Under the pieces are notes generated by a model that saw only the letters and a list, made by a program, of their open reading frames with translations, was not told the origin of the DNA and searched no databases. Below, in pieces: positions 26,521-35,169 of a DNA stretch of 64,000 nucleotides. Positions within the stretch are counted from its first letter, which is position 1; each line of letters starts with the position of its first letter. A program made the translations under genes and the position numbers. This stretch comes from Clostridia bacterium (GTDB lineage: Bacteria; Bacillota_A; Clostridia; Oscillospirales; Acutalibacteraceae), in assembly GCA_017435305.1 (NCBI GenBank), contig JAFSFH010000007.1:1-64000 (forward strand). Direction: 5' to 3'.

Positions 26521-27627
26521 TCACTCACTTATTACGCCCTGTTTAATCGAAAACACCTTCGCGGCGGAGTTTTTCAGCGCCGTGGAGGGCTCACAGCAGG
26601 TGATGAACACCTGCCAGCCGTCGATGTGGTTGAGGATATAGTCCTGGCGGGAGGTATCCAGCTCGCTCATCACGTCGTCCAGAAACGCCACCGGCGGTTC
26701 GTCGGTGACCTCCTGCAGCAGAGACGCCTCCGCCAGCTTCAGTGCCAGCACCGCCGAGCGCTGCTGCCCCTGGGAGCCGTAGGTGCGCACCGGCAGACCG
26801 TCGATCTCGATGGACATATCCTCACGATGGGCGCCCACGGTGGTAAAACCGGCGCCCATATCCGCCCGACGGGACTGCCGCAGCAGCTGAAGCCAGCGGT
26901 GAGCCACGTCCGCAGGGGTACCCCCCTCCACCGCGGCGGGGGAATCCCACCGCAGCGACAGCTGCTCGCGGTCGCCGGACAGACCGGCGTACACCGACGC
27001 CGCTAAGGGCTGCAGCCGACGGATATACTGTTCACGGGCGCGGGTGATCCGTGCGCCCGCCACCGCCAGGGTGTTGTCCCACAGATCCAGCATCTCCTCC
27101 ACCCCGCTCATCGGGACGGACTGCTCCCGCGCCTGCCGCAATAGGGCGTTGCGCTGGGTCAGCGTCTTGTGAAAGTCGGTGAGGGTGGCGATATAGCCAG
27201 GCTTCAGCTGGCAATAGGCCGCATCCACAAACCGACGCCGTCCCTCGGGTCCATCCTTAATCAGCGATAAGTGGGCGGGGGAAAACACCACGCCGCAGAA
27301 CACCCCCGCCAGCTTATTGGCGGAGGGCAGCGTAATGCCGTTGAGGGTCACCTGCCGCCGCTGGCGGATGGTGATGGTGGCCTCCTGGTCCCGTCCACCG
27401 GCGGTGAAGGTCAGACCCAGCCGCGCCCCATCTCTGCCAAAGCCCACCATCTCGCTGTCCTTGGCGCCGCGGAAGCTCCGCGCACCGGTGAACAGCCAGC
27501 AGGCCTCCAGCAGGTTGGTTTTGCCCTGGGCGTTGTCGCCGTACAGAATATTAACACCCTCGCCGGGGGTCCACACGGCGGGATGCAGGTTACGAAACCC
27601 GTCTACGGTCAGCTCACGGACGATCAA
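26521..27627 (-). CDS. recF: DNA replication and repair protein RecF
   Basis: A 368-residue SMC-like ATPase. Walker A is GDNAQGKTN at 30-38, the signature region YGSQGQQRSAVLALKLAEA lies near 300 and Walker B AFLDDVMSELD near 330. It loads RecA at gaps together with RecO and RecR (recR is at 52637). The start is TTG at 27627, behind AGGAG at seven bases, giving LIVRELTVDGFRN, the normal RecF N-terminus. This overlaps the rlbA stop by 14 bases. The ATG further upstream lies inside rlbA and gives an atypical N-terminus. Confidence 0.93.
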   Translation of the reverse strand: MIVRELTVDGFRNLHPAVWTPGEGVNILYGDNAQGKTNLLEACWLFTGARSFRGAKDSEMVGFGRDGARLGLTFTAGGRDQEATITIRQRRQVTLNGITLPSANKLAGVFCGVVFSPAHLSLIKDGPEGRRRFVDAAYCQLKPGYIATLTDFHKTLTQRNALLRQAREQSVPMSGVEEMLDLWDNTLAVAGARITRAREQYIRRLQPLAASVYAGLSGDREQLSLRWDSPAAVEGGTPADVAHRWLQLLRQSRRADMGAGFTTVGAHREDMSIEIDGLPVRTYGSQGQQRSAVLALKLAEASLLQEVTDEPPVAFLDDVMSELDTSRQDYILNHIDGWQVFITCCEPSTALKNSAAKVFSIKQGVISE

Positions 27628-27838
27628 CCGTGATCTCCTCGCCTGTCTCGGGCACGGTGACGGTCTCGCCCCCGCGGAGCTTTTTGCCCCGCATGGTGCA
27701 CACCTCACCGTCCAGCAGAACGCCGCCGCCCTGGATCAGCACCTTGGCCTGGCCGCCGGTCTGCACACAGCCGGTCAGCTTCAGCAGGTCGTCCAGACGG
27801 ATGTATTCGTCATTTAGCTTAAAATTCGTCGTATTCAT
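27614..27838 (-). CDS. rlbA: S4-domain RNA-binding protein RlbA (YaaA)
   Basis: A 74-residue S4-like protein (EYIRLDDLLKLTGCVQTGGQAK and GEVCTMRGKKLRGGE), the gene always found between dnaN and recF in Firmicutes. It is implicated in late large-subunit ribosome assembly. Its ATG overlaps the dnaN stop by one base (TAATG). Confidence 0.9.
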   Translation of the reverse strand: MNTTNFKLNDEYIRLDDLLKLTGCVQTGGQAKVLIQGGGVLLDGEVCTMRGKKLRGGETVTVPETGEEITVDRP

Positions 27839-28935
27839 TACAGTCTCACCGGCAGTACCAGGAACAGGAAGCTGTCGCCCTCCTTGGGCATCACCTTCAT
27901 AGGCTTGTGGGCACCCTTGAGCTCCACGCGGACCTCATCCGACTCGCTGTTGCGCAGAGCGTCCAGCAGGAAGCGGCTGTTAAAGCCCATATCCTCCTCG
28001 TCGCCCACGATGTCGGCGGGGATGCAGTCGTTGGCGCTGCCCAGGGGGGTGGTGCAGGACACCGAAATGCTGCTGTTGCGGAATTCGCACACCAGCGGGG
28101 ATTTCAGACGGTCGTTGACCACCAGAGAAACGCGGTCCACCGCGTCGATAAAGGCGCGGGTGTTCACCGTCACGGTGGTGGACATATCGTCAAAGATGAT
28201 CTTGTCATAGGCCATAAACTCGCCGTCCAGCAGACGGGAGATCACCGCATAGCCGTCGATCTCGAAGATGATGTGGCGGCGACCCACGATCAGGGCGCAG
28301 GGCTTATCCTCGTCGGACAGCAGCTTGAGCACCTCCTGCAGGGTCTTGCCGGGCACCACGAAGGACAATTCCTCCTCGGTGGTCAGCTGCTCGGTGCGCA
28401 TAGCCAGACGATAGCCGTCCAGGCTCACCAGACGCAGGCTGTTGTTGTTCATCTCGAACTTGGTGCCGGTGTAGATGGGGCGGGGGTCGTTGGGGGCGGC
28501 CACCGCAAAGATGGTCTGGCGCACCATGCTCTTGAGCAGGGGCTGGGGCAGGGTCACCGAGATACCGTCCTCGATGTTGGGAATGTCGGGATAATCGCCG
28601 GCGGACATACCCATAATGGAGAATTCGGTCACGTCGTTGCGGATGATGGTATTGTACTTATTATCGGTGACGATGGAGATCTGGTCGCCGGGCATCTTAC
28701 GGACGATGTCGCCGAACATACGGGCAGACAGCACGATCTCGCCGGGCTCCTTGACGGTAGCGTCAATGGAGGTGGTAATACCCAACTCCATATCAAAGCC
28801 TGCCAGGAACAGGTTACCGCCCTGGGCGCGCACCAGCACACCCTCCAGCGCAGGGAGAGACGCCTTGGCGGACACCGCCCGCTGGACGTTGCTCACCGCT
28901 TCGATAAGTTCCACTTTACTGCATACAATGTTCAT
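27838..28935 (-). CDS. dnaN: DNA polymerase III sliding clamp (beta subunit)
   Basis: A 365-residue beta clamp of normal length, beginning MNIVCSKVELIEAVSNVQRA and ending FLFLVLPVRL. The three repeated clamp domains and the C-terminal protein-binding end (LPVRL) are present. The ATG at 28935 follows AAAGGTGG; upstream codons in frame run into the origin region and are not used. It is coupled to rlbA downstream. Confidence 0.96.
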   Translation of the reverse strand: MNIVCSKVELIEAVSNVQRAVSAKASLPALEGVLVRAQGGNLFLAGFDMELGITTSIDATVKEPGEIVLSARMFGDIVRKMPGDQISIVTDNKYNTIIRNDVTEFSIMGMSAGDYPDIPNIEDGISVTLPQPLLKSMVRQTIFAVAAPNDPRPIYTGTKFEMNNNSLRLVSLDGYRLAMRTEQLTTEEELSFVVPGKTLQEVLKLLSDEDKPCALIVGRRHIIFEIDGYAVISRLLDGEFMAYDKIIFDDMSTTVTVNTRAFIDAVDRVSLVVNDRLKSPLVCEFRNSSISVSCTTPLGSANDCIPADIVGDEEDMGFNSRFLLDALRNSESDEVRVELKGAHKPMKVMPKEGDSFLFLVLPVRL

Positions 28936-29268
28936 AATCAAACCACCTTTTATCAGATAATCTATCACATATACATATATATTTTTTAGTAGTAGTAGTA
29001 GGGGCTGTGAGTTTGTGGAAAACTGTGGCAGACCCCAAAACCAGTGGGTTTCGACGGGATAAAATTTCCACACCCAGCGGGGTAAGATTTGGGGATGTGT
29101 GAAAGGGGTTTTCGGTCTTCCACCGGCGTGTGAAAATCGGTGAGTGGAAGGTGAAAAAGTTGTGAAAAAATGCCAGCCTTTTTTCTCCCAAACCCTATTA
29201 TAAATAAGGTATAATAATAAAAGAGAGGGGTTATCCGGGGTATTTCCGGATAACCAAAGCCCCTTTAT
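28936..29268. other. oriC: Origin unwinding region (dnaA-dnaN gap) with DnaA-trio
   Basis: Read from dnaA towards dnaN the gap holds DnaA-box-like words: ATTTCCACA at 29064-29072 and TGTGGAAAA at 29014-29022 (the reverse of TTTTCCACA). A GC step (CCCC) follows, then five TAG triplets on the plus strand at 28987-29001 (TAC/CTA on the other), then an AT-rich run (about 28960-28986). This is the order shown for the Bacillus oriC core, where DnaA spreads from its boxes over the DnaA-trio and opens the AT-rich DNA. The rest of the gap has more near-boxes (TGTGAAAAT, TTCCACC). Confidence 0.8.
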
Positions 29269-30597
29269 TTAGTTTTCGCTGATGTTTTTGATGATGTCGT
29301 TGACCATATTGCGGAAGGCGGCGTCCTTGCTCATCTGGCTCTCCACCTTTTGGATGGCGTAGACGATGGTGGTATGGTCGCGCCCGCCGAATTCCTCGCC
29401 GATGGACTTCATCGGCAGGTTGGTGATGTTGCGCACCACGTAGGCCGCCATCTGCCGCGCCCGACTGATGGGGGCGGACTGCTTGTTGGAGCGGATGTCC
29501 TCGGGGTTGACGTTCATGGTCCGCGCCACCTCGGTGATGATGCGCTCCACGGTGATGGGCACCGGCTGGTTGTCGTTGCGGATGTCGCGGATGGCGTTCT
29601 GCGCCGCCACGATGCCGGGCATCTCGTTACCCAGCAGGTACTGGGCCTTCATCCGCTTGACCACGCCCTCCAGCTGACGGACGTTGCTCTTGAGCTGGTT
29701 GGCGATGTAGATGGTCACGTCGTCCTGCACCGGCAGATCCAGCATCCGCGCCTTACGGCGGATGATGGCCACACGGGTCTCCAGATCCGGCGGCTGAATG
29801 TCCGCCATCAGACCCATCACGAACCGCTGCTGCAGGCGCTCCTCCAGCGTGGCGATCTCGCGGGGGGGACGGTCGCTGGTCAGCACGATCTGCTTGCCGT
29901 TGGAGTGCAGGTGATCGAAGGTGTGGAAAAACTCCTCCTGAATGGCCTGCTTACCGCCGATGAACTGGATGTCGTCCACCAGCAGCACGTCCACCTGACG
30001 GTATTTGGCGCGGAATTCGGGGGTGGTACCGTCGTGGATGGCCTCGATGAGCTCGTTGGTCATGGTCTCGCCCTTGGTGTACAAGATCCGCGCACGGGGA
30101 TTCTTTTTCTGGATCTCCTTGCAGATGGCGCACAGCAGGTGGGTCTTGCCCAGACCGGAGCCGCCGTAGATGAACAGCGGGTTGTACAGCACGGCGGGCT
30201 TATCCGCCACCGCCTGGGAGGCGGCGTGGGCGAACTTATTGGAGGAGCCCACCACGAAGTTTTCAAAGGTGTAGTCCTCGTCCGCCAGGGCGGTGGGGAA
30301 TCCGTTGCCCTGGATCGGCATGGCGGCGGTGGCGCCGGTATCGGCCACGGCCTCCAGCGACAGGATGCGCAGACCCAGCGGGATGCCCAGCGCCTCACGC
30401 AGGGCGTCCAGCAGCTTTTCGCTGTACATCTCCAGGATGGTGTTTTTCAGCCAGTCATTCTTGACCGTCACCACCATTTCGCCGTCCTCAATGCTCTTGG
30501 GCTCCATGCATTTGATATAGACGTCGTAGGCAATATCGCTGGTGTTGGCGCGGACGATTTCCAGTACGCGCTCCCATATTTGATTGATACTGTCCAT
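29269..30597 (-). CDS. dnaA: Chromosomal replication initiator DnaA
   Basis: A 442-residue initiator. Domain I begins MDSINQIWERVLEIV, and a Walker A (GGSGLGKTH) lies near residue 146. The sensor and Walker B region (VDVLLVDDIQFI) follows, and the domain IV signature is GGRDHTTIVYA near 414. The ATG at 30597 follows AGGAGCG; the longer frame runs into the AT-rich promoter region and is not credible. It is transcribed from a consensus promoter at 30674-30702. Confidence 0.97.
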   Translation of the reverse strand: MDSINQIWERVLEIVRANTSDIAYDVYIKCMEPKSIEDGEMVVTVKNDWLKNTILEMYSEKLLDALREALGIPLGLRILSLEAVADTGATAAMPIQGNGFPTALADEDYTFENFVVGSSNKFAHAASQAVADKPAVLYNPLFIYGGSGLGKTHLLCAICKEIQKKNPRARILYTKGETMTNELIEAIHDGTTPEFRAKYRQVDVLLVDDIQFIGGKQAIQEEFFHTFDHLHSNGKQIVLTSDRPPREIATLEERLQQRFVMGLMADIQPPDLETRVAIIRRKARMLDLPVQDDVTIYIANQLKSNVRQLEGVVKRMKAQYLLGNEMPGIVAAQNAIRDIRNDNQPVPITVERIITEVARTMNVNPEDIRSNKQSAPISRARQMAAYVVRNITNLPMKSIGEEFGGRDHTTIVYAIQKVESQMSKDAAFRNMVNDIIKNISEN

Positions 30598-30673
30598 ATT
30601 GTTTTCGCTCCTGACGTATGTAAAAAATAGCGGTGGAAATGTGTAAAAAGGACACACTTCCCTATATAGAAAT

Positions 30674-30702
30674 ATTGTAACATAAGAGATTATTTTTTTC
30701 AA
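30674..30702 (-). promoter_or_regulatory. Sigma-A promoter of dnaA
   Basis: On the minus strand TTGAAA, 17 bases, TACAAT. The dnaA ATG is 77 bases further on, leaving a leader that includes GGTGGAAATG-type words DnaA itself could bind. Confidence 0.75.
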
Positions 30703-30973
30703 TGTTTTTTGCCCTAATTTAGCAAAAAAATTATAAAAATGCCCTGTGGGGTATCCGCGGTGGTCAAAAACGCCGTTTTAGGGGCATTTTAGGGGCAAAA
30801 AACCCCATAAAAATGGGTGGATAGGGGTGCAAAAACTTGACACCCCCGCCAAGCACCCCTCTCGGACCCCGTTTTTGCCCCTTTGCCGGCGGCGAGAATG
30901 GCCCCGCCGACGCGGTAACGAAATGGTGTGAAAGAGCATTGTTTACGGAACGATTTTTTACGGGACGATGTGG

Positions 30974-31052
30974 GTAGCGAAGCGACACGAGCGGCAATGA
31001 ATGACAGTCCGGTGGACTGTCAGAACCGCGAGTGGACCGAGCCGCAGCGAGA
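30974..31052. repeat. Module C copy inside a palindrome
   Basis: The module sits between GGGACGATG and CATCGTCCC, that is, exactly in the loop of a family B palindrome. It keeps its own inner hairpin (GACAGTCCGGTGGACTGTC). Confidence 0.8.
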
Positions 31053-31479
31053 CCATCGTCCCCTACGTTCTCCAACCCAACTACGATAGAATCCGTAGGG
31101 GGGCATTCCATATGCCCCCGCTGAAAAACGCCACGGGCGGTCGAGGACGCCCGCCCCTACGAAACCACACCGATGTAGGATAGAATCAAGCCTCCCTTGT
31201 GTAAAGGGAGGGGGACCGCCGTAAGGCGGTGGAGGGATTGTCTACAACACGGATGACCAATGGTAGCCCCTAAGAAAACGACCAACGTAAAACAATTCCT
31301 CATTCCTCATTCCTAATTTCTCATTATCCGAACTATTTCCCTCAAAAAATAAACATTTTTTCAAAAAAACTTCCCCATCTTCCACCATCTTTTCCACAAT
31401 ATCTTGTGGTAGGATATGCCGCCTGTCCACAAGAGTGCAAAATCTCCCCGCAAAATCGGGGCTTGTCTGCAAAAAAAAC

Positions 31480-31508
31480 TTGACTTTTCCGCTTATGTTC
31501 TATATAAT
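31480..31508 (+). promoter_or_regulatory. Sigma-A promoter of rpmH
   Basis: TTGACT, 17 bases, TATAAT. It starts the rightward rpmH-rnpA transcription unit. Confidence 0.85.
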
Positions 31509-31584
31509 ATCACATTGTCAGGCTGTGGACGTGTGTACACACGGCACCACAGCACCACTCACCATCGAAAGGAGGGGCATGGAA

Positions 31585-31719
31585 ATGTTCCGTACTTATC
31601 AGCCTAAGAAGCGTCATCGCAAGATGGAGCACGGTTTCCGCAAGAGAATGGCTACTGCCAATGGCCGCAAGGTTCTGGCTCGCAGAAGAGCGAAGGGCAG
31701 AGCTCGTTTGACTCACTAA
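31585..31719 (+). CDS. rpmH: 50S ribosomal protein L34
   Basis: A 44-residue, strongly basic protein ([13 protein letters not shown]...), standard L34. The start is the second of two close ATGs, seven bases behind GGAGGGG; the first ATG (31579) is too near the ribosome site. A terminator follows directly, so most transcripts may end here and rnpA is expressed by read-through. Confidence 0.97.
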   Translation: MFRTYQPKKRHRKMEHGFRKRMATANGRKVLARRRAKGRARLTH

Positions 31720-31725
31720 AAAAGA

Positions 31726-31761
31726 GGCCACGACGGCTGTGCCGTAACGTGGCTTTTTTTA
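31726..31761 (+). terminator. Terminator/attenuator between rpmH and rnpA
   Basis: GCCACGACGGC/GCCGTAACGTGGC stem with one bulge, then seven T. It lies between rpmH and rnpA, which are normally co-transcribed. Confidence 0.75.
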
Positions 31762-31799
31762 TTGTGTGGAAGAAACTTACAGAAAAGAGGCGAACAACC

Positions 31800-32138
31800 G
31801 TGGCCACCTGGGAGACCCTATGTGAGAATAAGGACTTCCGCACCCTGTATTACCGGGGAGAATCCCGCGTACATGCGGGGTTGGTCACCTATGTCCGCCG
31901 CAACCGTCTGGGGTATCCCCGCATCGGCATCACCACCGGCAAAAAGGTGGGGTGCGCCGTTCGGCGCAGCCGCGCCCGTCGGGTGATCCGCGAGGCCTTC
32001 CGTCCCCTGCTGCCGCAGGTGGGCAGCTACGACATTGTGTTCGTGGCCCGCACCCGCACCCCCGACCTTAAGAGCACCACCCTGACGCCGGTCATTCGCC
32101 GTCACCTTACCGAAATGGGGGTCATCACCGATGGCTGA
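31800..32138 (+). CDS. rnpA: Ribonuclease P protein component
   Basis: A 112-residue basic protein with [12 protein letters not shown] at the start and the RNR-like signature [28 protein letters not shown] at about 46-73. It binds the RNase P RNA to mature tRNA 5' ends. The start is taken as GTG at 31800, nine bases behind AGAGG. An upstream ATG (31749) falls within the terminator hairpin and adds a non-homologous leader. It overlaps yidD by eight bases. Confidence 0.9.
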   Translation: MATWETLCENKDFRTLYYRGESRVHAGLVTYVRRNRLGYPRIGITTGKKVGCAVRRSRARRVIREAFRPLLPQVGSYDIVFVARTRTPDLKSTTLTPVIRRHLTEMGVITDG

Positions 32139-32400
32139 CCGCGGTAAATGGTATCTCCCCTCCACCTGGCTCATCGGCCTGGTGCGCTTTTACCAAAAGC
32201 ACGTATCTCCCCACAAGACACCCTGCTGTCGCTTCACCCCCACCTGCTCTGCCTACGCGGTGGAGGCGTTGCAGCGGCACGGCGCCTTGTTCGGCACCGC
32301 GCTGGCGCTGTGGCGCATCCTGCGGTGCAATCCTCTCTGCGCCGGCGGCTACGACCCGGTGCCGGAGAAGCTGTTTGTTCGCAAGAACAAAAAACACTGA
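32131..32400 (+). CDS. yidD: Membrane protein insertion efficiency factor YidD
   Basis: An 89-residue protein with [29 protein letters not shown] at about 19-47 and [17 protein letters not shown] at about 62-78, the cysteine-rich YidD pattern. It supports membrane protein insertion by YidC, encoded 78 bases downstream. The start overlaps rnpA. Confidence 0.93.
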   Translation: MADRGKWYLPSTWLIGLVRFYQKHVSPHKTPCCRFTPTCSAYAVEALQRHGALFGTALALWRILRCNPLCAGGYDPVPEKLFVRKNKKH

Positions 32401-32477
32401 CCTGTTGTCCCCCGCCGCACCACCACTACCACCTCCCGCGGCGATGGGATATCGGAATATATTAGGAGGTTATATCT

Positions 32478-33656
32478 ATGACTGCAATTTTCAGTTTATT
32501 CGCCAAGCCCCTGGGCTGGGTGATGCATTGGATCTATCAGCTGGTGCCCAGCTACTTCCTGGCGCTGCTGATCTTTACCTTTGCCGTCCGCCTGGTGCTG
32601 TTCCCCCTGTCCATCAATAACCAGAAGGGTCAGATGGACCGCGCCCGTCTGGCGCCCCGTCTGGAGCGTATTCAGAAGAAGTACGCTCAGGACCGCCAGA
32701 AGATGGCGCAGAAGCAGCAGGAGCTGTATGAAAAAGAGGGGGTCAAGATGACCGGCGGTTGTCTGCCCATGATTCTGCAGATGCTGGTGCTGTTTTCGGT
32801 CATCGCGGTTATCTATAAGCCGCTGACCTACGTCCAGCGTGCTCCCGCCGAGCAGATCAACACCTGCATCTCGGTGGCCATCGAGCATATGGACCCCGAA
32901 AAGGATAAGAACGTCATCAAGCAGATGGAGAGCGAGCAGTCCTACTACCGTGAGATCCACCTGCTGGGTGCCCTGGAGAAGGACGATATCCGCGACGATA
33001 TGGTGCAGGCTCTGTGGGAGAAAAACGAGCTGAAGCCCGCTGCTGCCGAGCTGCTGCTGGACAACATCGAGAAGACCGGTAAGGAATTCTCCCTGTTCGG
33101 CATCTCCCTGCTGGAGACCCCCGACATCGCCAAGCCCCGCTGGGTGTGGATCATCGCCATCCTGTCCGGTGTCACCTCGTTCCTGGTGAGTATGCTGTCC
33201 ATGCATTACAGCAAGATGACCATGTCCGAGGAGCAGAAGAAGATGGGTGGCTGCTCCACCAATATGATGATGTATATGATGCCGGTGATGTCGCTGGTCA
33301 TCTCCTTCACCGTGCCCGCCGGTGTGGCGGTGTACTGGATCTTCTCCAACCTGCTGGCGATGGTGCAGACCGTGGTGCTCAACGCCATGTACAGCCCCGC
33401 CAAGGCCCGCGCCCAGGCAGAGGCCGAGTATCAGGCCCGCCGCCAGAAAAAGCGCGAGGAGCGGGAGGCGCTGAAGGCCGCCCGTCTGGCCGAGCAGGCC
33501 GCCTGGCAGGAGGAGGAGAAGAAAGCCAAGGCCCGCGCCAAGGGTGATATTACTCAGAAGAAATCGGCTGCTGCCCCTGCCACTCCCGCAGAGCTGCCGG
33601 AAGAAAAAGTGGACGAGATTCCTAAGGAATCCGACAGCAACGAGGAGGAAGCATAA
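32478..33656 (+). CDS. yidC: Membrane protein insertase YidC/Oxa1 (SpoIIIJ type)
   Basis: A 392-residue insertase of Gram-positive type. It has a first helix at about 25-45 with the hydrophilic-groove arginine in FAVRLVLFPLS, a cytoplasmic charged hairpin (about 50-90), four more helices to about 300 and a long basic, coiled tail rich in Lys, Arg, Glu and Ala (about 305-370). There is no obvious lipobox at the N-terminus. In spore formers this copy acts as SpoIIIJ. The stop overlaps the khpB/jag start (TAATG). Confidence 0.94.
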   Translation: MTAIFSLFAKPLGWVMHWIYQLVPSYFLALLIFTFAVRLVLFPLSINNQKGQMDRARLAPRLERIQKKYAQDRQKMAQKQQELYEKEGVKMTGGCLPMILQMLVLFSVIAVIYKPLTYVQRAPAEQINTCISVAIEHMDPEKDKNVIKQMESEQSYYREIHLLGALEKDDIRDDMVQALWEKNELKPAAAELLLDNIEKTGKEFSLFGISLLETPDIAKPRWVWIIAILSGVTSFLVSMLSMHYSKMTMSEEQKKMGGCSTNMMMYMMPVMSLVISFTVPAGVAVYWIFSNLLAMVQTVVLNAMYSPAKARAQAEAEYQARRQKKREEREALKAARLAEQAAWQEEEKKAKARAKGDITQKKSAAAPATPAELPEEKVDEIPKESDSNEEEA

Positions 33657-34534
33657 TGAGCAAGGAAATTCTGAAAGAGGCCGCCACCATTGAGGAGGCC
33701 AAGGCACTGATCGCCGCCGAATTGGGTGTGTCCGAGGACGCCGTCAACTTCACCGTGGTGCAGGAGCCTGAAAAGAAGATGCTGGGTCTGTTCGGCGGCA
33801 CCACCGCCATCGTCAAGGGCTCTGTGGTCGCCGGCGGTAACGCCGCCGCCGCTGCCGAGGCGTATCTGCGCGGCGTGCTGGAGGCCATGGGCGTCACCGA
33901 GTACACCCTGGAGGTGTCCGAGCAGGACAACCACTGCAACATCACCCTGGACGGTGAGAATCTGGGCTTTATCATCGGTCGCCGCGGCGAGACGCTGGAC
34001 GCCCTGCAGTACCTGACCGGTCTGGTGGCCAACCGCGCCGGCGGCTCCTACAACCGCGTGACCCTGGACATCGGCAACTACCGCGAGAAGCGGGAGCAGG
34101 CTCTGGTGGCTCTGGCCCGCCGTCTGGGCGGTCAGACCGCCCGCACCGGTCGCCGCAACTCTCTGGAGCCTATGAACCCCTATGAGCGCCGCATCATCCA
34201 CACCACCGTGCAGGAGATGGAGGGCGTGATCTCTTGGTCGGTGGGCAGTGACCCCAACCGTCACGTGGTCATCGGTCCCTCCGATGACAACCCTAACAAG
34301 GATCGTGACAACGGTCGTGAGGAGCGCCGTGGTCGTGGTCGCGGTCGCGGACGTAACCGCGGCGAGCGCCGTGAGCGCCGGGACAGCGATTATCAGGTGA
34401 CCGCCCCCGAGCGTCCCGTCCGCGAGTTCCAGTCCCGCAGCTTCTCTCTGCCGGTGGCAGAGGATGTTGCCCCCACCCGCACCAACTCCGAGAAAGAGGA
34501 CAGCATGTCCCTGTACGGCAAGATCGAGTTTTAA
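33656..34534 (+). CDS. khpB: RNA-binding protein KhpB/Jag
   Basis: A 292-residue protein with a Jag-N domain at 1-52 and a KH domain carrying GFIIGRRGETLDALQYL at 104-120. The R3H domain is at about 145-207 (NPYERRIIHTTVQ), followed by an arginine/glycine-rich tail at 221-243 and a disordered end. The RG tail is unusual for this family and may add RNA affinity. It follows yidC as in most Firmicutes (spoIIIJ-jag) and ends at a strong terminator. Confidence 0.92.
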   Translation: MSKEILKEAATIEEAKALIAAELGVSEDAVNFTVVQEPEKKMLGLFGGTTAIVKGSVVAGGNAAAAAEAYLRGVLEAMGVTEYTLEVSEQDNHCNITLDGENLGFIIGRRGETLDALQYLTGLVANRAGGSYNRVTLDIGNYREKREQALVALARRLGGQTARTGRRNSLEPMNPYERRIIHTTVQEMEGVISWSVGSDPNRHVVIGPSDDNPNKDRDNGREERRGRGRGRGRNRGERRERRDSDYQVTAPERPVREFQSRSFSLPVAEDVAPTRTNSEKEDSMSLYGKIEF

Positions 34535-34545
34535 TTGACCCTGGC

Positions 34546-34577
34546 ACACCCCGAGGAAATCCTCGGGGTGTTTTTTT
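34546..34577 (+). terminator. Terminator of the rpmH-jag cluster
   Basis: CACCCCGAGGA/TCCTCGGGGTG stem followed by seven T. Confidence 0.9.
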
Positions 34578-34639
34578 GTTTCTATATCCAAATTAGGATA
34601 GGATTAAGCCCTGTGCAAGCCCCTCTCCGCGTCCATCTT

Positions 34640-34830
34640 GCCTCTCCCTCCGGGAGAGGTGGCATTTGCATAGCAAATGACGGAGAGGGTAATCTTTTAT
34701 CTTATTTGCCCTCTCCGTCGCCTACGGCGACACCGTCTCGCTGCGGCTCGGTCCACCCGCGGCTCTGACAGTCCACCGGACTGTCATTCACTACCGCGGG
34801 ATGTCGCTTCGCTACCCAAAGGGGGAGGCA
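34640..34830. repeat. Family A pair (CTCTCC subtype) with module C
   Basis: Arms at about 34640-34690 and 34709-34830. Module C (34734-34817, CCCGCGGG subtype) is inserted in the right arm. The element at 63176-63334 has the same make-up in reverse. Confidence 0.75.
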
Positions 34831-34861
34831 AGGGGATAATATTTATCCCGATTCTGTATAC

Positions 34862-34894
34862 GAAAAAGGCGGCTCGGCATACACCGAGCCGCCG
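34862..34894 (-). terminator. Terminator of the small 44-residue gene
   Basis: On the minus strand CGGCGGCTCGGTG/CACCGAGCCGCC-type stem (GGCGGCTCGG with CCGAGCCGCC), then TTTTTT. Confidence 0.8.
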
Positions 34895-34927
34895 TAAATC
34901 CTGCGCCCTTGCCTTTGGCAGACCGCA

Positions 34928-35062
34928 TTACGCGGCAGGCAAGGGATTTGCAGGAACCTGCAGGCGCTTCAGGGCTTCCTCCCGCGCCTCGCCCGTCAGG
35001 GTGATGCTGGCGTGGATGACTTCCCAAAACTTTTCGCTGTTACTGATCGAGGCAAATTTCAC
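34928..35062 (-). CDS. Small hypothetical protein, 44 residues
   Basis: A GTG at 35062 lies eight bases behind GGAGGGAT. The protein starts (M/V)KFASISNSEKFWEV, has a predicted helix with HASITLTGEAREEALKRL, and ends in NPLPAA. A well-formed terminator follows 33 bases later. Ribosome site, frame and terminator together argue for a real small gene, though I know no family for it. Upstream, at about 35119-35143, is an inverted repeat GTACAATA/TTGTAC, possibly an operator. Confidence 0.55.
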   Translation of the reverse strand: MKFASISNSEKFWEVIHASITLTGEAREEALKRLQVPANPLPAA

Positions 35063-35169
35063 GATGGATCCCTCCGTTTGTTGTTGAATTCGGTGGGGTT
35101 TTCCCCTTTCCGTGTCTATATTGTACAATATCCATTGTACGATAATACGGACAATGCTCCATCCGAAAA

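Larger units (their letters stand above)
30598..31479. other. Origin-proximal intergenic region upstream of dnaA, switch of gene orientation
   Basis: Genes point left below this gap and right above it. It contains an AT-rich block (about 30604-30745) with the dnaA promoter. A family B palindrome interrupted by module C follows (about 30955-31065), more family B palindromes (about 31088-31160) and a family A half-unit (31190-31240). An AT-rich stretch with a DnaA-box-like TTTTCCACA (31390-31398) and TGTCCACA (about 31424-31431) precedes the rpmH promoter. It is probably the second part of a bipartite oriC. No gene is seen. Confidence 0.65.

Noticed and set aside
31435..31584. N-terminal extension of L34
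   Set aside because: Runs through the promoter; L34 length and ribosome site fix the start at 31585.
31749..31799. Upstream ATG for rnpA
   Set aside because: It lies inside the rpmH terminator hairpin and adds a leader not seen in RnpA; GTG at 31800 has a proper ribosome site.
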